Made by a program: the position numbers and the translations under genes. A stretch of 64,000 bases of DNA from Frigoribacterium faeni (GTDB taxonomy: Bacteria > Actinomycetota > Actinomycetes > Actinomycetales > Microbacteriaceae): contig NZ_BJUV01000001.1 in assembly GCF_007988805.1 (NCBI RefSeq), positions 62,001-126,000 on the forward strand. Direction: 5' to 3'. How positions within the stretch are numbered: position 1 is the first letter of the stretch; each line of letters begins with the position of its first letter. The notes under the pieces are model-generated. The model ran no database searches. It saw only the letters and a program-made list of their open reading frames with translations, and was not told the DNA's origin. This document shows positions 43,163-51,671 of the stretch, piece by piece.

Positions 43163-44431
43163 TTGCGCACTCCTCCCCTGCGTCGCCTCGCGACCGTCCT
43201 GGCCGCCGCGGCCCTCGTCTCCACCGTCGCCGTCGTCGCGCCCGTGGCGTCCCCGCCCGCCGAGGCCGCCACCGTCGCGACCAGCGCCTACCCGACCGGG
43301 TCGACGTCCCTCGCGACTCCGGCCGCCGGCGGCACGACGATCTGGGTCTCGACGAGCGGCAGCGACTACATCGACCTGCGCTACCCCGATGGTCACGTCG
43401 AGCCCTACAAGCGCTCGTACTGCATCGGCAACGCCGCCGCGACCGACTGGGTGAAGAGCCAGTGCCCGGCGGCGAACGCGTCGAACCCGGTGCGTTCGGT
43501 CCAGATGGCGATGCTGCTCGTTAAGCCGGGTGACGTCGTCGTGCTCCGTGGCGGCACCTACGAGGAGTCGGTGAGCAACAACTCGAAGGCGGCGACCGCC
43601 GCCAAGCCCATCGTGATCCAGAACGCGCCCGGCGAGCGAGCCGTGATCGCCGGGCGGTTCGTCTTCACCGGCGCCGACCACTGGACCGTCTGGGGTCTCC
43701 GCTTCGCCTACAACGCGGCGAAGTCGAACACCTACGGACTCGTCACCTTCGCCGGGGGCACGGGCTGGACCTTCCGAGCCAACGACGTCTCCGCGTCGCG
43801 GCGCACCGCGAACGTCATGGTCACGACGAAGACCGCCACGGGCACGTCGACGGCCGCCCGTGTCGCGGCGGCCCCGCACGACTGGACGATCGTCGGCAAC
43901 GTCATCCACGAGAACAAGGGGCAGGACGCGCTCGGCACCGACCACAACCTCTACCTGCTGTCGTCGATCTGGTCGACGAACGGCCTCGTCGAGCGGAACC
44001 TGATCTGGGGCGCTCCCCGCGGCTCGAACATCAAGGCGGCGGGCAGCAGCGACCCGAACGAGAGCCCCCGCGACGTGGTGATCCGGTACAACACGTTGAT
44101 CTACGCCGGCAGCGGCATCACACTGGGGCTCAAGGCCGAGGGCATCGTGATCTGGCGCAACGTCATCGGGGCCCCGCAGGGCGAGCAGTACAACAGCGGC
44201 GGGATCAAGACCTACCGGATCGCGCAGCCGGCGAAGAACGTCGCCAAGTACAACTACATCGCCGGGTACCGCTACCCGTACTACACCGACCCCGGCGCGG
44301 GCCAGATCGCGAAGGCCGAGAACGTGGCCGTGTCGTACGCCCTGCCGCTGACCGGCTCGGTGAAGACCGACACCGTCCGCCCGGCGAGCTCGTACGTCGA
44401 CCGCGCGTACGGCCGGAACTACCGCCTGTAG
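43163..44431 (+). CDS. Secreted right-handed parallel beta-helix protein
   Basis: Exported protein of 422 aa. A signal peptide (about 1-36, ending PPAEAA) is followed by a pectate-lyase-like beta-helix made of turns such as VVLRGGTYEESVSNNSKAA, VFTGADHWTVWGLRF and RNLIWGAPRGSNIK. The family contains polysaccharide lyases and surface glycan-binding proteins; catalytic residues cannot be pinned down. TTG start is required for a complete signal peptide and has CGAAAGAG upstream. Confidence 0.75.
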   Translation: MRTPPLRRLATVLAAAALVSTVAVVAPVASPPAEAATVATSAYPTGSTSLATPAAGGTTIWVSTSGSDYIDLRYPDGHVEPYKRSYCIGNAAATDWVKSQCPAANASNPVRSVQMAMLLVKPGDVVVLRGGTYEESVSNNSKAATAAKPIVIQNAPGERAVIAGRFVFTGADHWTVWGLRFAYNAAKSNTYGLVTFAGGTGWTFRANDVSASRRTANVMVTTKTATGTSTAARVAAAPHDWTIVGNVIHENKGQDALGTDHNLYLLSSIWSTNGLVERNLIWGAPRGSNIKAAGSSDPNESPRDVVIRYNTLIYAGSGITLGLKAEGIVIWRNVIGAPQGEQYNSGGIKTYRIAQPAKNVAKYNYIAGYRYPYYTDPGAGQIAKAENVAVSYALPLTGSVKTDTVRPASSYVDRAYGRNYRL

Positions 44432-44458
44432 CCGCAGCCCGCTGCGCGACTCGAGGGC

Positions 44459-44785
44459 TCAGGCGTCGAGCGCGGCCTCGAGGCGGTCGACCTTGCCGGT
44501 GAGCTCGCCCGTGCGGCCGGGACGGATGTCGGCCTTCAGCACGAGCGAGACCCTGCTGCCGAACGCGCCCACCGCCTCCGTGGCGGCCTTGACGACGGCC
44601 ATCACCTCGTCCCACTCGCCCTCGATCTCGGTGAACATCGACGACGTCCGGTTCGGCAGGCCCGAGTCGCGCACCACGCGCACCGCGGCGGCGACGGCAT
44701 CGTGCACCGAGTCGCCGTGCGCATCGGGGTCGAGGCTGCCGGCGGGGGCACCGCCGCTGGGCGAGAGCGAGAACGCGACGATCAT
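44459..44785 (-). CDS. Thiamine-binding (MTH1187/DUF77) family protein
   Basis: Small protein of 108 aa. MIVAFSLSP, SVHDAVAAAVRVVRDSGLPN and EGEWDEVMAVVKAATEAV match the MTH1187/YkoF-like thiamine-binding family (ferredoxin-like fold, binds thiamine or a related ligand). Its ATG overlaps the stop of the GT87 gene (ATGA), so it is co-translated with it; a link between the two functions is not evident. Confidence 0.85.
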   Translation of the reverse strand: MIVAFSLSPSGGAPAGSLDPDAHGDSVHDAVAAAVRVVRDSGLPNRTSSMFTEIEGEWDEVMAVVKAATEAVGAFGSRVSLVLKADIRPGRTGELTGKVDRLEAALDA

Positions 44786-46110
44786 GCGCCCATCCTGTCA
44801 GCGCCTCCTCGGGCCCGCACTCCCCCGAGCCGCCACAGCATGACGCAGGCCACGACGAGCAGCACGATCTCGCCGAGGTTCCGCAGGGTGATGACCACGA
44901 GCATCCAGGGCTGCACCGTCAGCAGGTCGTCGTAGAACCAGGGGTAGATGACCTGCGTCAGCCCGCCCACGACCAGGGCCACCACAGCGGCGAGGCGGAA
45001 CGACGGGCCTGCGGCCGTTCCGGCTGCGGACGACCCGGCCCCGTCCCTCCTCGGCCTCGACGCCACCAGGCCCACGACCACGGGCACGGCGAGCCAGGCG
45101 ACGAACTGGGGCGACCCGACCTTGTTGGTCGCGATCAGGGCGACCGTGAGCGCGAGGGACAGAGGGCCGAGGAGGCGCGTGGCGGCCACGCCCGCCCGTC
45201 GCGCGCGGAGCCCCAGCAGCACCACCCCCACGACGACGAGCGCCATGATCACGGTCGTCGCGCGCGCGGCGAAGCCCACCCCGTCGCCCGAGACCTGGAA
45301 CGTGAGGATCTCGCGGTCGTAGTAGACGGCCGTCCCGGCGACACCCGCGGCGGCACGCCAGAGCCACGGCGTGGCGGCCGGCGACTCGATCTGCAGACCG
45401 CGGCCGGCCTGCTGGCCGACGAAGCCCAGCACGGTGGCACCGCTGCCGAGGGCGAGCGAGACGGCGACCACGGCCGCGGTCGTCGCGACGGCACCGAGCA
45501 GGACGCTCCACCGGTGACGCGACGAGATCAGGGCGGCGGCCACCAGGGCGGCCGGCCAGACCTTGACCCAGGCCGCGACGGTGAGCAGCACGGAGGCCGC
45601 CAGAGGACGGGTCGCGACCAGCAGCAGACCGACGAGCGCGAGCGGCACGGTGACGGCGTCGATGCGGCCGAGCGCGATCGGCCCGAGGGCGAGCAGGAAG
45701 GCGAGCCACCACCAGGCGGCCGTCAGCGGTCGCCCGCCGCCGCGGCGTGTCAGCACCGCGAAGGCTCCGGCGTTCAGGGCCAGGACGACCACCAGCCAGG
45801 CGTCGCCGTAGTGGGCGTCGCCTCCGAGCCGGGCCAGCAGCATCGGGACGGCGGCCAGCAGCGGATAGACCCAGGGCCGGTCGACGCCCACCCGGGCGCC
45901 CCCGTCGACGGCCTCCTGCATCCACTGCCGGTACACCGTCCAGACGTCGCCCATCGACTGGTCGGGCCCGACCAGGTTGATCCAGATCAGCCAGAGGTGG
46001 ACGGCGGCGAAAGCGGCCCAGAGGACCGTGCGGCGTCGAGCCAGATCCGTCACGAGGCGACCGGCCGCCCCGGGGGCGCGTCGGGCTTCGGGAGGCGCGG
46101 CGACGGTCAT
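44782..46110 (-). CDS. Polytopic glycosyltransferase family 87 protein
   Basis: Membrane glycosyltransferase of 442 aa with about ten helices. LALGPIALGRIDAVTVPLALVG and AAWVKVWPAALVAAALI resemble GT87 mannosyltransferases such as PimE, which use polyprenyl-phosphate sugars on the outer face of the membrane. The GPDQSMGDVWTVYRQW loop near helix 1 carries acidic residues expected in catalysis. A 13-bp CGGGAGGCGCGGC repeat overlaps codons 4-8. TAGCCT (46117-46122, minus strand) six bases upstream makes it leaderless. Confidence 0.8.
   Translation of the reverse strand: MTVAAPPEARRAPGAAGRLVTDLARRRTVLWAAFAAVHLWLIWINLVGPDQSMGDVWTVYRQWMQEAVDGGARVGVDRPWVYPLLAAVPMLLARLGGDAHYGDAWLVVVLALNAGAFAVLTRRGGGRPLTAAWWWLAFLLALGPIALGRIDAVTVPLALVGLLLVATRPLAASVLLTVAAWVKVWPAALVAAALISSRHRWSVLLGAVATTAAVVAVSLALGSGATVLGFVGQQAGRGLQIESPAATPWLWRAAAGVAGTAVYYDREILTFQVSGDGVGFAARATTVIMALVVVGVVLLGLRARRAGVAATRLLGPLSLALTVALIATNKVGSPQFVAWLAVPVVVGLVASRPRRDGAGSSAAGTAAGPSFRLAAVVALVVGGLTQVIYPWFYDDLLTVQPWMLVVITLRNLGEIVLLVVACVMLWRLGGVRARGGADRMGA
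44801..44812. repeat. Partial dispersed repeat (GCGCCTCCTCGG)
   Basis: 12 of the 17 bases, inside the last codons of the GT87 gene. A second partial (CCGAGGAGGCGCG) is at 45167-45179 in the same gene. Confidence 0.4.
46089..46101. repeat. Second repeat family, copy 3 (5' end of the GT87 gene)
   Basis: Exact CGGGAGGCGCGGC on the plus strand, read on the minus strand as part of AAPPE. Confidence 0.5.
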
Positions 46111-46176
46111 CCCGTCAGGCTAGCTGCCGGACGTCACATGACGCCTCACAGGGCGCGCGACGTCGGCGGTCACCGA

Positions 46177-46182
46177 TATCCT
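46177..46182 (+). promoter_or_regulatory. -10 box (TATCCT) of a leaderless importer operon
   Basis: Ends seven bases before the ATG at 46190. The divergent GT87 gene also has a leaderless promoter, so both start within 80 bp of each other. Confidence 0.5.
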
Positions 46183-46189
46183 CTCGCTC

Positions 46190-47023
46190 ATGACCCGAAT
46201 CCCGTCCCGACTCGTCACCGCGGTCGCGACCGCCTTCGTCGTGGCCGGCGCCCTCGCCGCCTGCGCCCCCACGTCCGACTCGGGGGGCTCCGGCGCGAGC
46301 GGTTCCGACACCGTCACCGACGGCGAGCTGACCATCGCCACGGGTGAGCCGGCGTACTCGCCGTGGGTCGAGGACGACGACCCGACGAGCGGCGACGGCT
46401 TCGAGGCGGCCCTCGCCTACGCCGTCGCCGACCGGCTCGGCTACGAGCGCGACGACGTCGTCTGGGTGCGGGCCACCTTCGACGAGTCGATCGCCCCGGG
46501 GCCGAAGACCTTCGACCTGAACCTGCAGCAGTTCTCGATCACCGAGCAGCGCGCGAAGGCCGTCGACTTCTCCTCGCCCTACTACGAGACCCGCCAGGCG
46601 GTCGTCACGCTGCCGGGCTCGGCCGCCGAGGGGGCCACCAGCGTGGCCGACCTGAAGGGTCTCGACATCGGGGCGCAGAGCGGCTCGACGAGCTTCACCG
46701 CCGCCGAGTCGGTCATCGACCCCGACGGCGGCGTCCAGGCCTACAACTCCAACGACGACGCCAAGGCGGCCCTCGAGGCGGGCCAGGTCGACGCGATCGT
46801 GCTCGACGTCCCCACGGCCACCTACTTCGTCGAGGGCGGCGTCGTGCTCGGCCAGCTGGCCGCGGTCGACGGTGCGAGCGACCAGCTCGGCATCGTCCTG
46901 CCGCTCGACAGCCCGCTCACCGACGAGGTCACCCGGGCCGTCGACGATCTGCGCGACGACGGCACCCTCGGCGACCTGCAGCAGCAGTGGCTCGCCGACT
47001 ACGACGTGAAGGACCTCTCGTAG
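46190..47023 (+). CDS. Amino-acid ABC importer substrate-binding lipoprotein
   Basis: Family 3 solute-binding lipoprotein of 277 aa. Lipobox LAAC (Cys25); body has GDGFEAALAYAVADRLGY, FSITEQRAKAVDFSSPYYE and GSTSFTAAESV typical of polar amino-acid or cystine binding proteins. The ligand is not determined. It starts a three-gene importer. Confidence 0.9.
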   Translation: MTRIPSRLVTAVATAFVVAGALAACAPTSDSGGSGASGSDTVTDGELTIATGEPAYSPWVEDDDPTSGDGFEAALAYAVADRLGYERDDVVWVRATFDESIAPGPKTFDLNLQQFSITEQRAKAVDFSSPYYETRQAVVTLPGSAAEGATSVADLKGLDIGAQSGSTSFTAAESVIDPDGGVQAYNSNDDAKAALEAGQVDAIVLDVPTATYFVEGGVVLGQLAAVDGASDQLGIVLPLDSPLTDEVTRAVDDLRDDGTLGDLQQQWLADYDVKDLS

Positions 47024-47916
47024 CGCGCCCCGCGGTCGGCGTCCCTCCGTCGGGCGCCGGTACGACCGACGCCCCGCCGATCAGCGACCTCGAGTTCGGG
47101 CGTCGCGCCTACCGCCGCCGTCAGTCCGTACGGTCGGTGACGATCGCCGTCGTCAGCACGGTCGTCTTCGCGGGCGTCGCGTGGCTCGCCGTCACGAGCA
47201 CCCCCGGCTGGGAGCGCGTCCGCTTCAGCTTCTTCGACGGCGACACCCTCGTCGCCGCCTGGCCCCGCGTCGTCGAGGGCCTCTGGCTGAACGTGCGCGT
47301 GCTCGTCGTCGCCGCTCTGGGCGTCGCCGTGCTCGCGACGATCCTCTCGGCGCTCCGCACCCTGCGCGGGCCGGTGTTCTTCCCCGTCCGGGCGCTCGTC
47401 CGCGGCTACACCGACCTCTTCCGGGGCCTGCCGCTGATCATCGTGCTCTACCTCGTCGGGTTCGGCGTCCCGGGCCTCGGGCTCGGGATCCCGCGCCTCC
47501 CCGCCGAGTTCTGGGGCACCATCGCGCTCATCCTCACCTACTCCGCGTACGTCTCCGAGGTCGTCCGGGCGGGGATCGACGCCGTGCACCCGTCACAGCG
47601 CCTCGCCGCCCGATCGCTCGGTCTGAGCCACGCCAAGACCCTGCGGCTCGTCGTGTTCCCGCAGGCGATCCGGAAGGTCACGCCCGCCCTGATGAACGAT
47701 TTCGTCTCGATGCAGAAGGACGTCGGCCTCATCTCGGTCCTCGGCGCCGTCGACGCCGTCCGAGCGGCCCAGATCGAGACCGCCACCGCCGCCAACTTCA
47801 CGCCCTACGTGCTCGCCGGCCTGCTGTTCGTGCTGCTGGCCCTGCCGACGCTCTGGCTCACCGACGCGCTGTCGGCGCGCCTGCGTCGTCGCGAGCAGGC
47901 CGGGAGCGTCGTATGA
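46987..47916 (+). CDS. Amino-acid ABC importer permease (HisM/ArtQ type)
   Basis: Permease of about 309 aa. WLNVRVLVVAALGVAVLATI is the first typical helix; SLGLSHAKTLRLVVFPQAIR is the EAA loop. The start is uncertain: a GTG at 46987 inside the end of the previous gene keeps the ISDLEFGRRAYRRRQSVRS segment, which looks like the normal N-terminus of such permeases; otherwise the first start is GTG 47137, giving 259 aa. No start codon exists between them in frame. Confidence 0.85.
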   Translation: MARRLRREGPLVARPAVGVPPSGAGTTDAPPISDLEFGRRAYRRRQSVRSVTIAVVSTVVFAGVAWLAVTSTPGWERVRFSFFDGDTLVAAWPRVVEGLWLNVRVLVVAALGVAVLATILSALRTLRGPVFFPVRALVRGYTDLFRGLPLIIVLYLVGFGVPGLGLGIPRLPAEFWGTIALILTYSAYVSEVVRAGIDAVHPSQRLAARSLGLSHAKTLRLVVFPQAIRKVTPALMNDFVSMQKDVGLISVLGAVDAVRAAQIETATAANFTPYVLAGLLFVLLALPTLWLTDALSARLRRREQAGSVV

Positions 47917-48680
47917 GCCGGGCGGCAGGAGGCACGGAGGCCGATCCCGAGATCGTCCTCCGCCTCGAGGGCGTCCGCAAGGCGTTCGGCCCCGTCACGG
48001 TGCTCGACGGCATCGACCTCGACGTGGCGCGCGACGAGGTCGTCGCCCTGATCGGAGCGAGCGGCTCCGGCAAGTCGACCCTGCTGCGCACCGTCAACCT
48101 GCTCGAACCGATCGACGACGGCCGCATCGTGCTCGGCGGCGACGACATCAGCGACCCCCGCGTGAAAGTCGACGCGGTACGAGCGCGGATCGGGGTGGTG
48201 TTCCAGCACTTCAACCTGTTCCCCCACCTGACGGTGCTCGACAACGTCTCGTTGGCGAGCCGGCACGTGCTGCGTCGACCGAAGGCCGAGGCGAACGCCC
48301 GGGCCCGTGAGCTGCTCGAGCGGGTCGGGCTCGGCGACAAGGCCGACGCCTATCCCGACCGCCTGTCGGGCGGCCAGCAGCAACGGGTGGCCATCGCCCG
48401 GGCGCTCGCGCCGCGTCCCGCGGTCCTGCTGCTCGACGAGATCACCAGCGCCCTCGATCCCGAGCTGGTCGGCGAGGTGCTCGACCTCGTCCGCACGCTG
48501 AAGGAGGTCGGCACGACCATCCTCATGGCCACGCACGAGATGGCCTTCGCGCGCGACGTCGCCGACCGGGTCGTGTTCCTCGACTCCGGGCGGATCGCCG
48601 AGCAGGGCCCGCCCGAGCAGCTCTTCACCGCACCGCGGACCGATCGGGCTCGCGAGTTCCTCACCCGCTTCACCGCCTGA
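47913..48680 (+). CDS. Amino-acid ABC importer ATPase (GlnQ/HisP type)
   Basis: ATPase of 255 aa. Walker A GASGSGKST, Q-loop FQHFNLFPHLTVLDNV (typical of polar amino-acid importers), LSGGQQQR signature, LLLDEITSALDPE Walker B, and His in ATHEM. ATG overlaps the permease stop (ATGA). Confidence 0.93.
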   Translation: MSRAAGGTEADPEIVLRLEGVRKAFGPVTVLDGIDLDVARDEVVALIGASGSGKSTLLRTVNLLEPIDDGRIVLGGDDISDPRVKVDAVRARIGVVFQHFNLFPHLTVLDNVSLASRHVLRRPKAEANARARELLERVGLGDKADAYPDRLSGGQQQRVAIARALAPRPAVLLLDEITSALDPELVGEVLDLVRTLKEVGTTILMATHEMAFARDVADRVVFLDSGRIAEQGPPEQLFTAPRTDRAREFLTRFTA

Positions 48681-48819
48681 CGGGTGACTCCCAGGTGATC
48701 CCAGCCCACACCTAGGGTGACACGTCATCATCTGCGGAGGGCCTGACGGCCCCGCAGCATCCGAGCCGACCCCGAGACGCGTCCGCGTCCGACCCGAGCC
48801 GACCCAGGAGAGACGCATC

Positions 48820-49512
48820 ATGAAGAAGAAGACCGGAATCATCCTCGGCGTCGCGGCGGTCGTCGTCGTCGGCGTCGGCGTCACGGCGGCCGTCGCCGGC
48901 CCCGCCTTCTACCGCGACGTCATCGTCGGCGAGCCCGACGCCGCCCCGACGGTCTCGTTGACCCCCGGGGCCAGCACGGTCGACCAGAGCCGGCTGACGG
49001 GCGACTGGACCGTCGGCGACGGCAGCACGGCCGGCTACCGGGTCGACGAGGTGCTGAACGGCACCGACGTCACCGTGGTCGGCACCACCGATCAGGTGTC
49101 CGGCACGGTCACGGTCGACGGCACCAGCGTCACGGCGGCCGACATCACCGTCGACGTCGCCAGCATCGCCACCGACAGCGGCAACCGCGACGGGTACTTC
49201 CGCGACGACGCCATGGAGGTCGGCACCTACCCGACCGCCACGTTCACGCTCACCGACCCGATCGACGCCGCCGTCCCCGCCGACGGCGAGGTCGAGACCG
49301 TCCAGGCGACCGGCGAGCTGACGATGCACGGCGTGACGCAGACCGTGGAGGTGCCCCTCCAGGCGGCGCTCTCCGGCGACGGCGTGCAGGTCAGCGGGTC
49401 GATCCCGATCACCTTCTCCGACTACGGCGTCACCGCTCCGAGCTTCGGGTTCGTCGAGGTCGAGGACCAGGGATCCGTCGAGTTCCTCGTGGCGGCGACT
49501 CCCGCCTCCTAG
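48820..49512 (+). CDS. YceI-like domain membrane-anchored protein
   Basis: Protein of 230 aa. One N-terminal transmembrane helix (about 5-27) is followed by a lipocalin-like YceI domain (about 60-230). SGTVTVDGTSVTAADITVDV and DGYFRDDAMEVGTYPTATF are typical. The domain binds polyprenoid or amide lipids in known members. Clear ribosome binding site AGGAGAG before ATG. The promoter region may include CACCTAGGGTGAC at about 48710-48722. Confidence 0.85.
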   Translation: MKKKTGIILGVAAVVVVGVGVTAAVAGPAFYRDVIVGEPDAAPTVSLTPGASTVDQSRLTGDWTVGDGSTAGYRVDEVLNGTDVTVVGTTDQVSGTVTVDGTSVTAADITVDVASIATDSGNRDGYFRDDAMEVGTYPTATFTLTDPIDAAVPADGEVETVQATGELTMHGVTQTVEVPLQAALSGDGVQVSGSIPITFSDYGVTAPSFGFVEVEDQGSVEFLVAATPAS

Positions 49513-49534
49513 GCCGTCCGCCCGGGGTCGTGAG

Positions 49535-49554
49535 CGTCGCACCGCGTCGCACCG
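49535..49554. repeat. Two tandem copies of CGTCGCACCG
   Basis: Short tandem repeat just after the YceI gene, followed by GATGCGATGCG. Function unknown; it may be slippage. Confidence 0.4.
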
Positions 49555-49572
49555 CGCGATGCGATGCGTCGT

Positions 49573-50409
49573 TCACGCCTCGGTCGACCCTCCCCGGACC
49601 AGCGACGCGATCGTGGCCGGGAGCGCGTCGATCAGGCCGAGCACGGTGATCGGACCGCCGCCGCTCGCTCGGGACGCCGCGATGCCGTGCACGACCGAGG
49701 CGGTGGCGGCCAACCGGGCCGTCGCCTCCGGATCCGCCGCGATCTCGTCCGCATGCGTGGCGAGCAGGGCGCCCAGCACTCCGCCGAGCGCGTCGCCCGC
49801 GCCCGCGGTCGCGAGCCACGACGGAGCGCTGGCGGCGACCAGGCGGGTGCCGCCGGGAGATGCCACGTAGGTGCGGTGCCCCTTGACCAGGACCGTGCAG
49901 CCCCACTCCCCCGCGGCCCGCACGGCCGCGTCGCCCGGATCGGCCGCGACGTCGTCGACCTCGCGCCCCGCGGCTCTCGCGAGCTCGCGGAGATGGGGGG
50001 TCAGCACGACCGGCCCCGTGGCCTCCTCGCGCAGCGACAGCGCACCCGCGTCGAGCACGAGCGGCAGCCCGGAGGAGGCGCCGGTCGCGAACCCGTCCCG
50101 GGTCTCGTCGTCGAGGTGGTCGGGGTCGACCCCCGAACCGAGCAGCCACGCCTGGACGCGTCCCGGGCTCGTGACGGCCTCGGGGCGACGGTGGAGGACG
50201 AAGTCCGAGGCGCGAGCGGGCCCGAGATAGCGCACCATGCCGACGCCGGTGTGCAGGGCGGCCTCCACGCCGAGCACGGCGGCGCCCGGATACGAGGACG
50301 ATCCGGTGACGACGCCGAGCACGCCGCGGCTGTACTTGTCGTCGTCGGCGCCGGGCACGGCGATCCACTCGGCGGCGTCGGCGGGGGTCCACGGCTCGAA
50401 GTCGGTCAT
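49573..50409 (-). CDS. nnrD: ADP-dependent (S)-NAD(P)H-hydrate dehydratase
   Basis: Single-domain NnrD of 278 aa; it repairs hydrated NAD(P)H using ADP. YSRGVLGVVTGSSSYPGAAVL is the start of the YjeF-C domain, and ATAGAGDALGGVLGALLA carries the catalytic Asp and anion hole. The epimerase domain (NnrE), fused in many bacteria, is absent here. TACCGT (50417-50422, minus strand) ends seven bases before the ATG, so leaderless. Confidence 0.88.
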   Translation of the reverse strand: MTDFEPWTPADAAEWIAVPGADDDKYSRGVLGVVTGSSSYPGAAVLGVEAALHTGVGMVRYLGPARASDFVLHRRPEAVTSPGRVQAWLLGSGVDPDHLDDETRDGFATGASSGLPLVLDAGALSLREEATGPVVLTPHLRELARAAGREVDDVAADPGDAAVRAAGEWGCTVLVKGHRTYVASPGGTRLVAASAPSWLATAGAGDALGGVLGALLATHADEIAADPEATARLAATASVVHGIAASRASGGGPITVLGLIDALPATIASLVRGGSTEA

Positions 50410-50463
50410 GCCGTCGACGGTAGTCGGGACGCGCGGCGCTCGGACCGGGAACACCGGGACCCC

Positions 50464-50475
50464 GCGTACCGTTGC
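50464..50475 (+). promoter_or_regulatory. Promoter-like 12-mer GCGTACCGTTGC
   Basis: Identical to the box upstream of metY at 28569-28580; holds TACCGT. Lies 29 bases before the OYE start. Confidence 0.35.
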
Positions 50476-50504
50476 GTTCGTCGACCGCACACCATCGAAA
50501 GGCG

Positions 50505-51650
50505 ATGAACCCCCTCGTGACCCAGACGGCAGCAGCCCCCACGACCCCCGAGACGACCCCCGGCACGACCGTGGGGCTGTTCGATCCGATCACCCTCCGC
50601 GGCCAGGAGTTCCGCAACCGGCTCTGGGTCGCCCCCATGTGCCAGTACTCGGCAGAGCTCGAGGACGGCGTCCCCACCGACTGGCACCTCGTGCACCTGG
50701 GCTCGCTGGCCCGAGGAGGTGCGGGTGCGGTGATCGCCGAGGCCACCTCGGTCACACCCGAGGGCCGCATCTCGCCGCAGGACCTCGGCCTGTGGAACGA
50801 CGCCCAGCTCGAGGCGTTCCGGCCGATCACGGCCTTCATCCGGTCGCAGGGCTCCGTGCCCGGCGTGCAGCTGGCCCATGCGGGCCGCAAGGCGTCGACC
50901 TTCCGCCCGTGGAGCGACGAGCAGGGCACCGTGCCGGCCGACCGCGGCGGCTGGGCCACGGTGGCCCCCTCCGCCCTCGCATTCGAGGGCTACGACGAGC
51001 CGGTCGCTCTGACGACGGCCGAGGTCGCCGACCTCGTGGAGGCGTTCCGCGTCGCGGCCCGCCGGTCCGTCGACGCCGGCTTCGAGCTGATCGAGCTGCA
51101 TGCGGCCCACGGCTACCTGCTGCACCAGTTCCTCTCGCCGCTGAGCAATCGGCGCGACGACCAGTACGGCGGCCCGCTCGAGAACCGCGCCCGGTTCCTC
51201 CTCGAGGTCGTCGCGGCCGTCCGCGCCGAGGTCGGCGACGGGTTCCCGTTGCTGGTGCGCTTCTCGGCGACTGACTGGGCCGACGGCGGCTGGAACGAGG
51301 ACGACACCGCGACCGTGGCCGCCTGGAGCCGCGACGCCGGGGCCGACCTGTTCGACATCTCGACCGGCGGTCTCGTCGCCGGCGTGAGCATCCCGGTGGG
51401 GCTCGGCTACCAGGTGCGCTTCGCCGAGCACGTCCGCACGCGGGGCGAGGTCGAGACCGGCGCCGTCGGCCTCATCGTCGGCGCCCAGCAGGCGGACGAC
51501 GTCGTGGCGAGCGGGCAGGCGGACGTCGTGCTGATGGCGCGGGAGTTCCTCCGCGACCCGCACTTCCCGTTGCGGGCCGCCGCCGAGCTGGGCGTCGAGC
51601 TCGACTACTGGCCGTCCCCGTACCTGCGGGCGCCCTTCCGCGTGCGCTGA
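50505..51650 (+). CDS. NADH:flavin oxidoreductase, Old Yellow Enzyme (YqjM-like)
   Basis: FMN enzyme of 381 aa reducing activated C=C bonds. VAPMCQYSA (Cys near residue 45, YqjM-type flavin-tuning residue), QLAHAGRKAS, and HAAHGYLLHQFLSPLSNRR (substrate His pair) are all present, placing it in the thermophilic-like or YqjM group. ATG at 50505 has GAAAGG close in front. Physiological substrate unknown; members act in detoxification of electrophiles. Confidence 0.9.
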   Translation: MNPLVTQTAAAPTTPETTPGTTVGLFDPITLRGQEFRNRLWVAPMCQYSAELEDGVPTDWHLVHLGSLARGGAGAVIAEATSVTPEGRISPQDLGLWNDAQLEAFRPITAFIRSQGSVPGVQLAHAGRKASTFRPWSDEQGTVPADRGGWATVAPSALAFEGYDEPVALTTAEVADLVEAFRVAARRSVDAGFELIELHAAHGYLLHQFLSPLSNRRDDQYGGPLENRARFLLEVVAAVRAEVGDGFPLLVRFSATDWADGGWNEDDTATVAAWSRDAGADLFDISTGGLVAGVSIPVGLGYQVRFAEHVRTRGEVETGAVGLIVGAQQADDVVASGQADVVLMAREFLRDPHFPLRAAAELGVELDYWPSPYLRAPFRVR

Positions 51651-51671
51651 ACCGTCGTGATCGGCGAGGTG

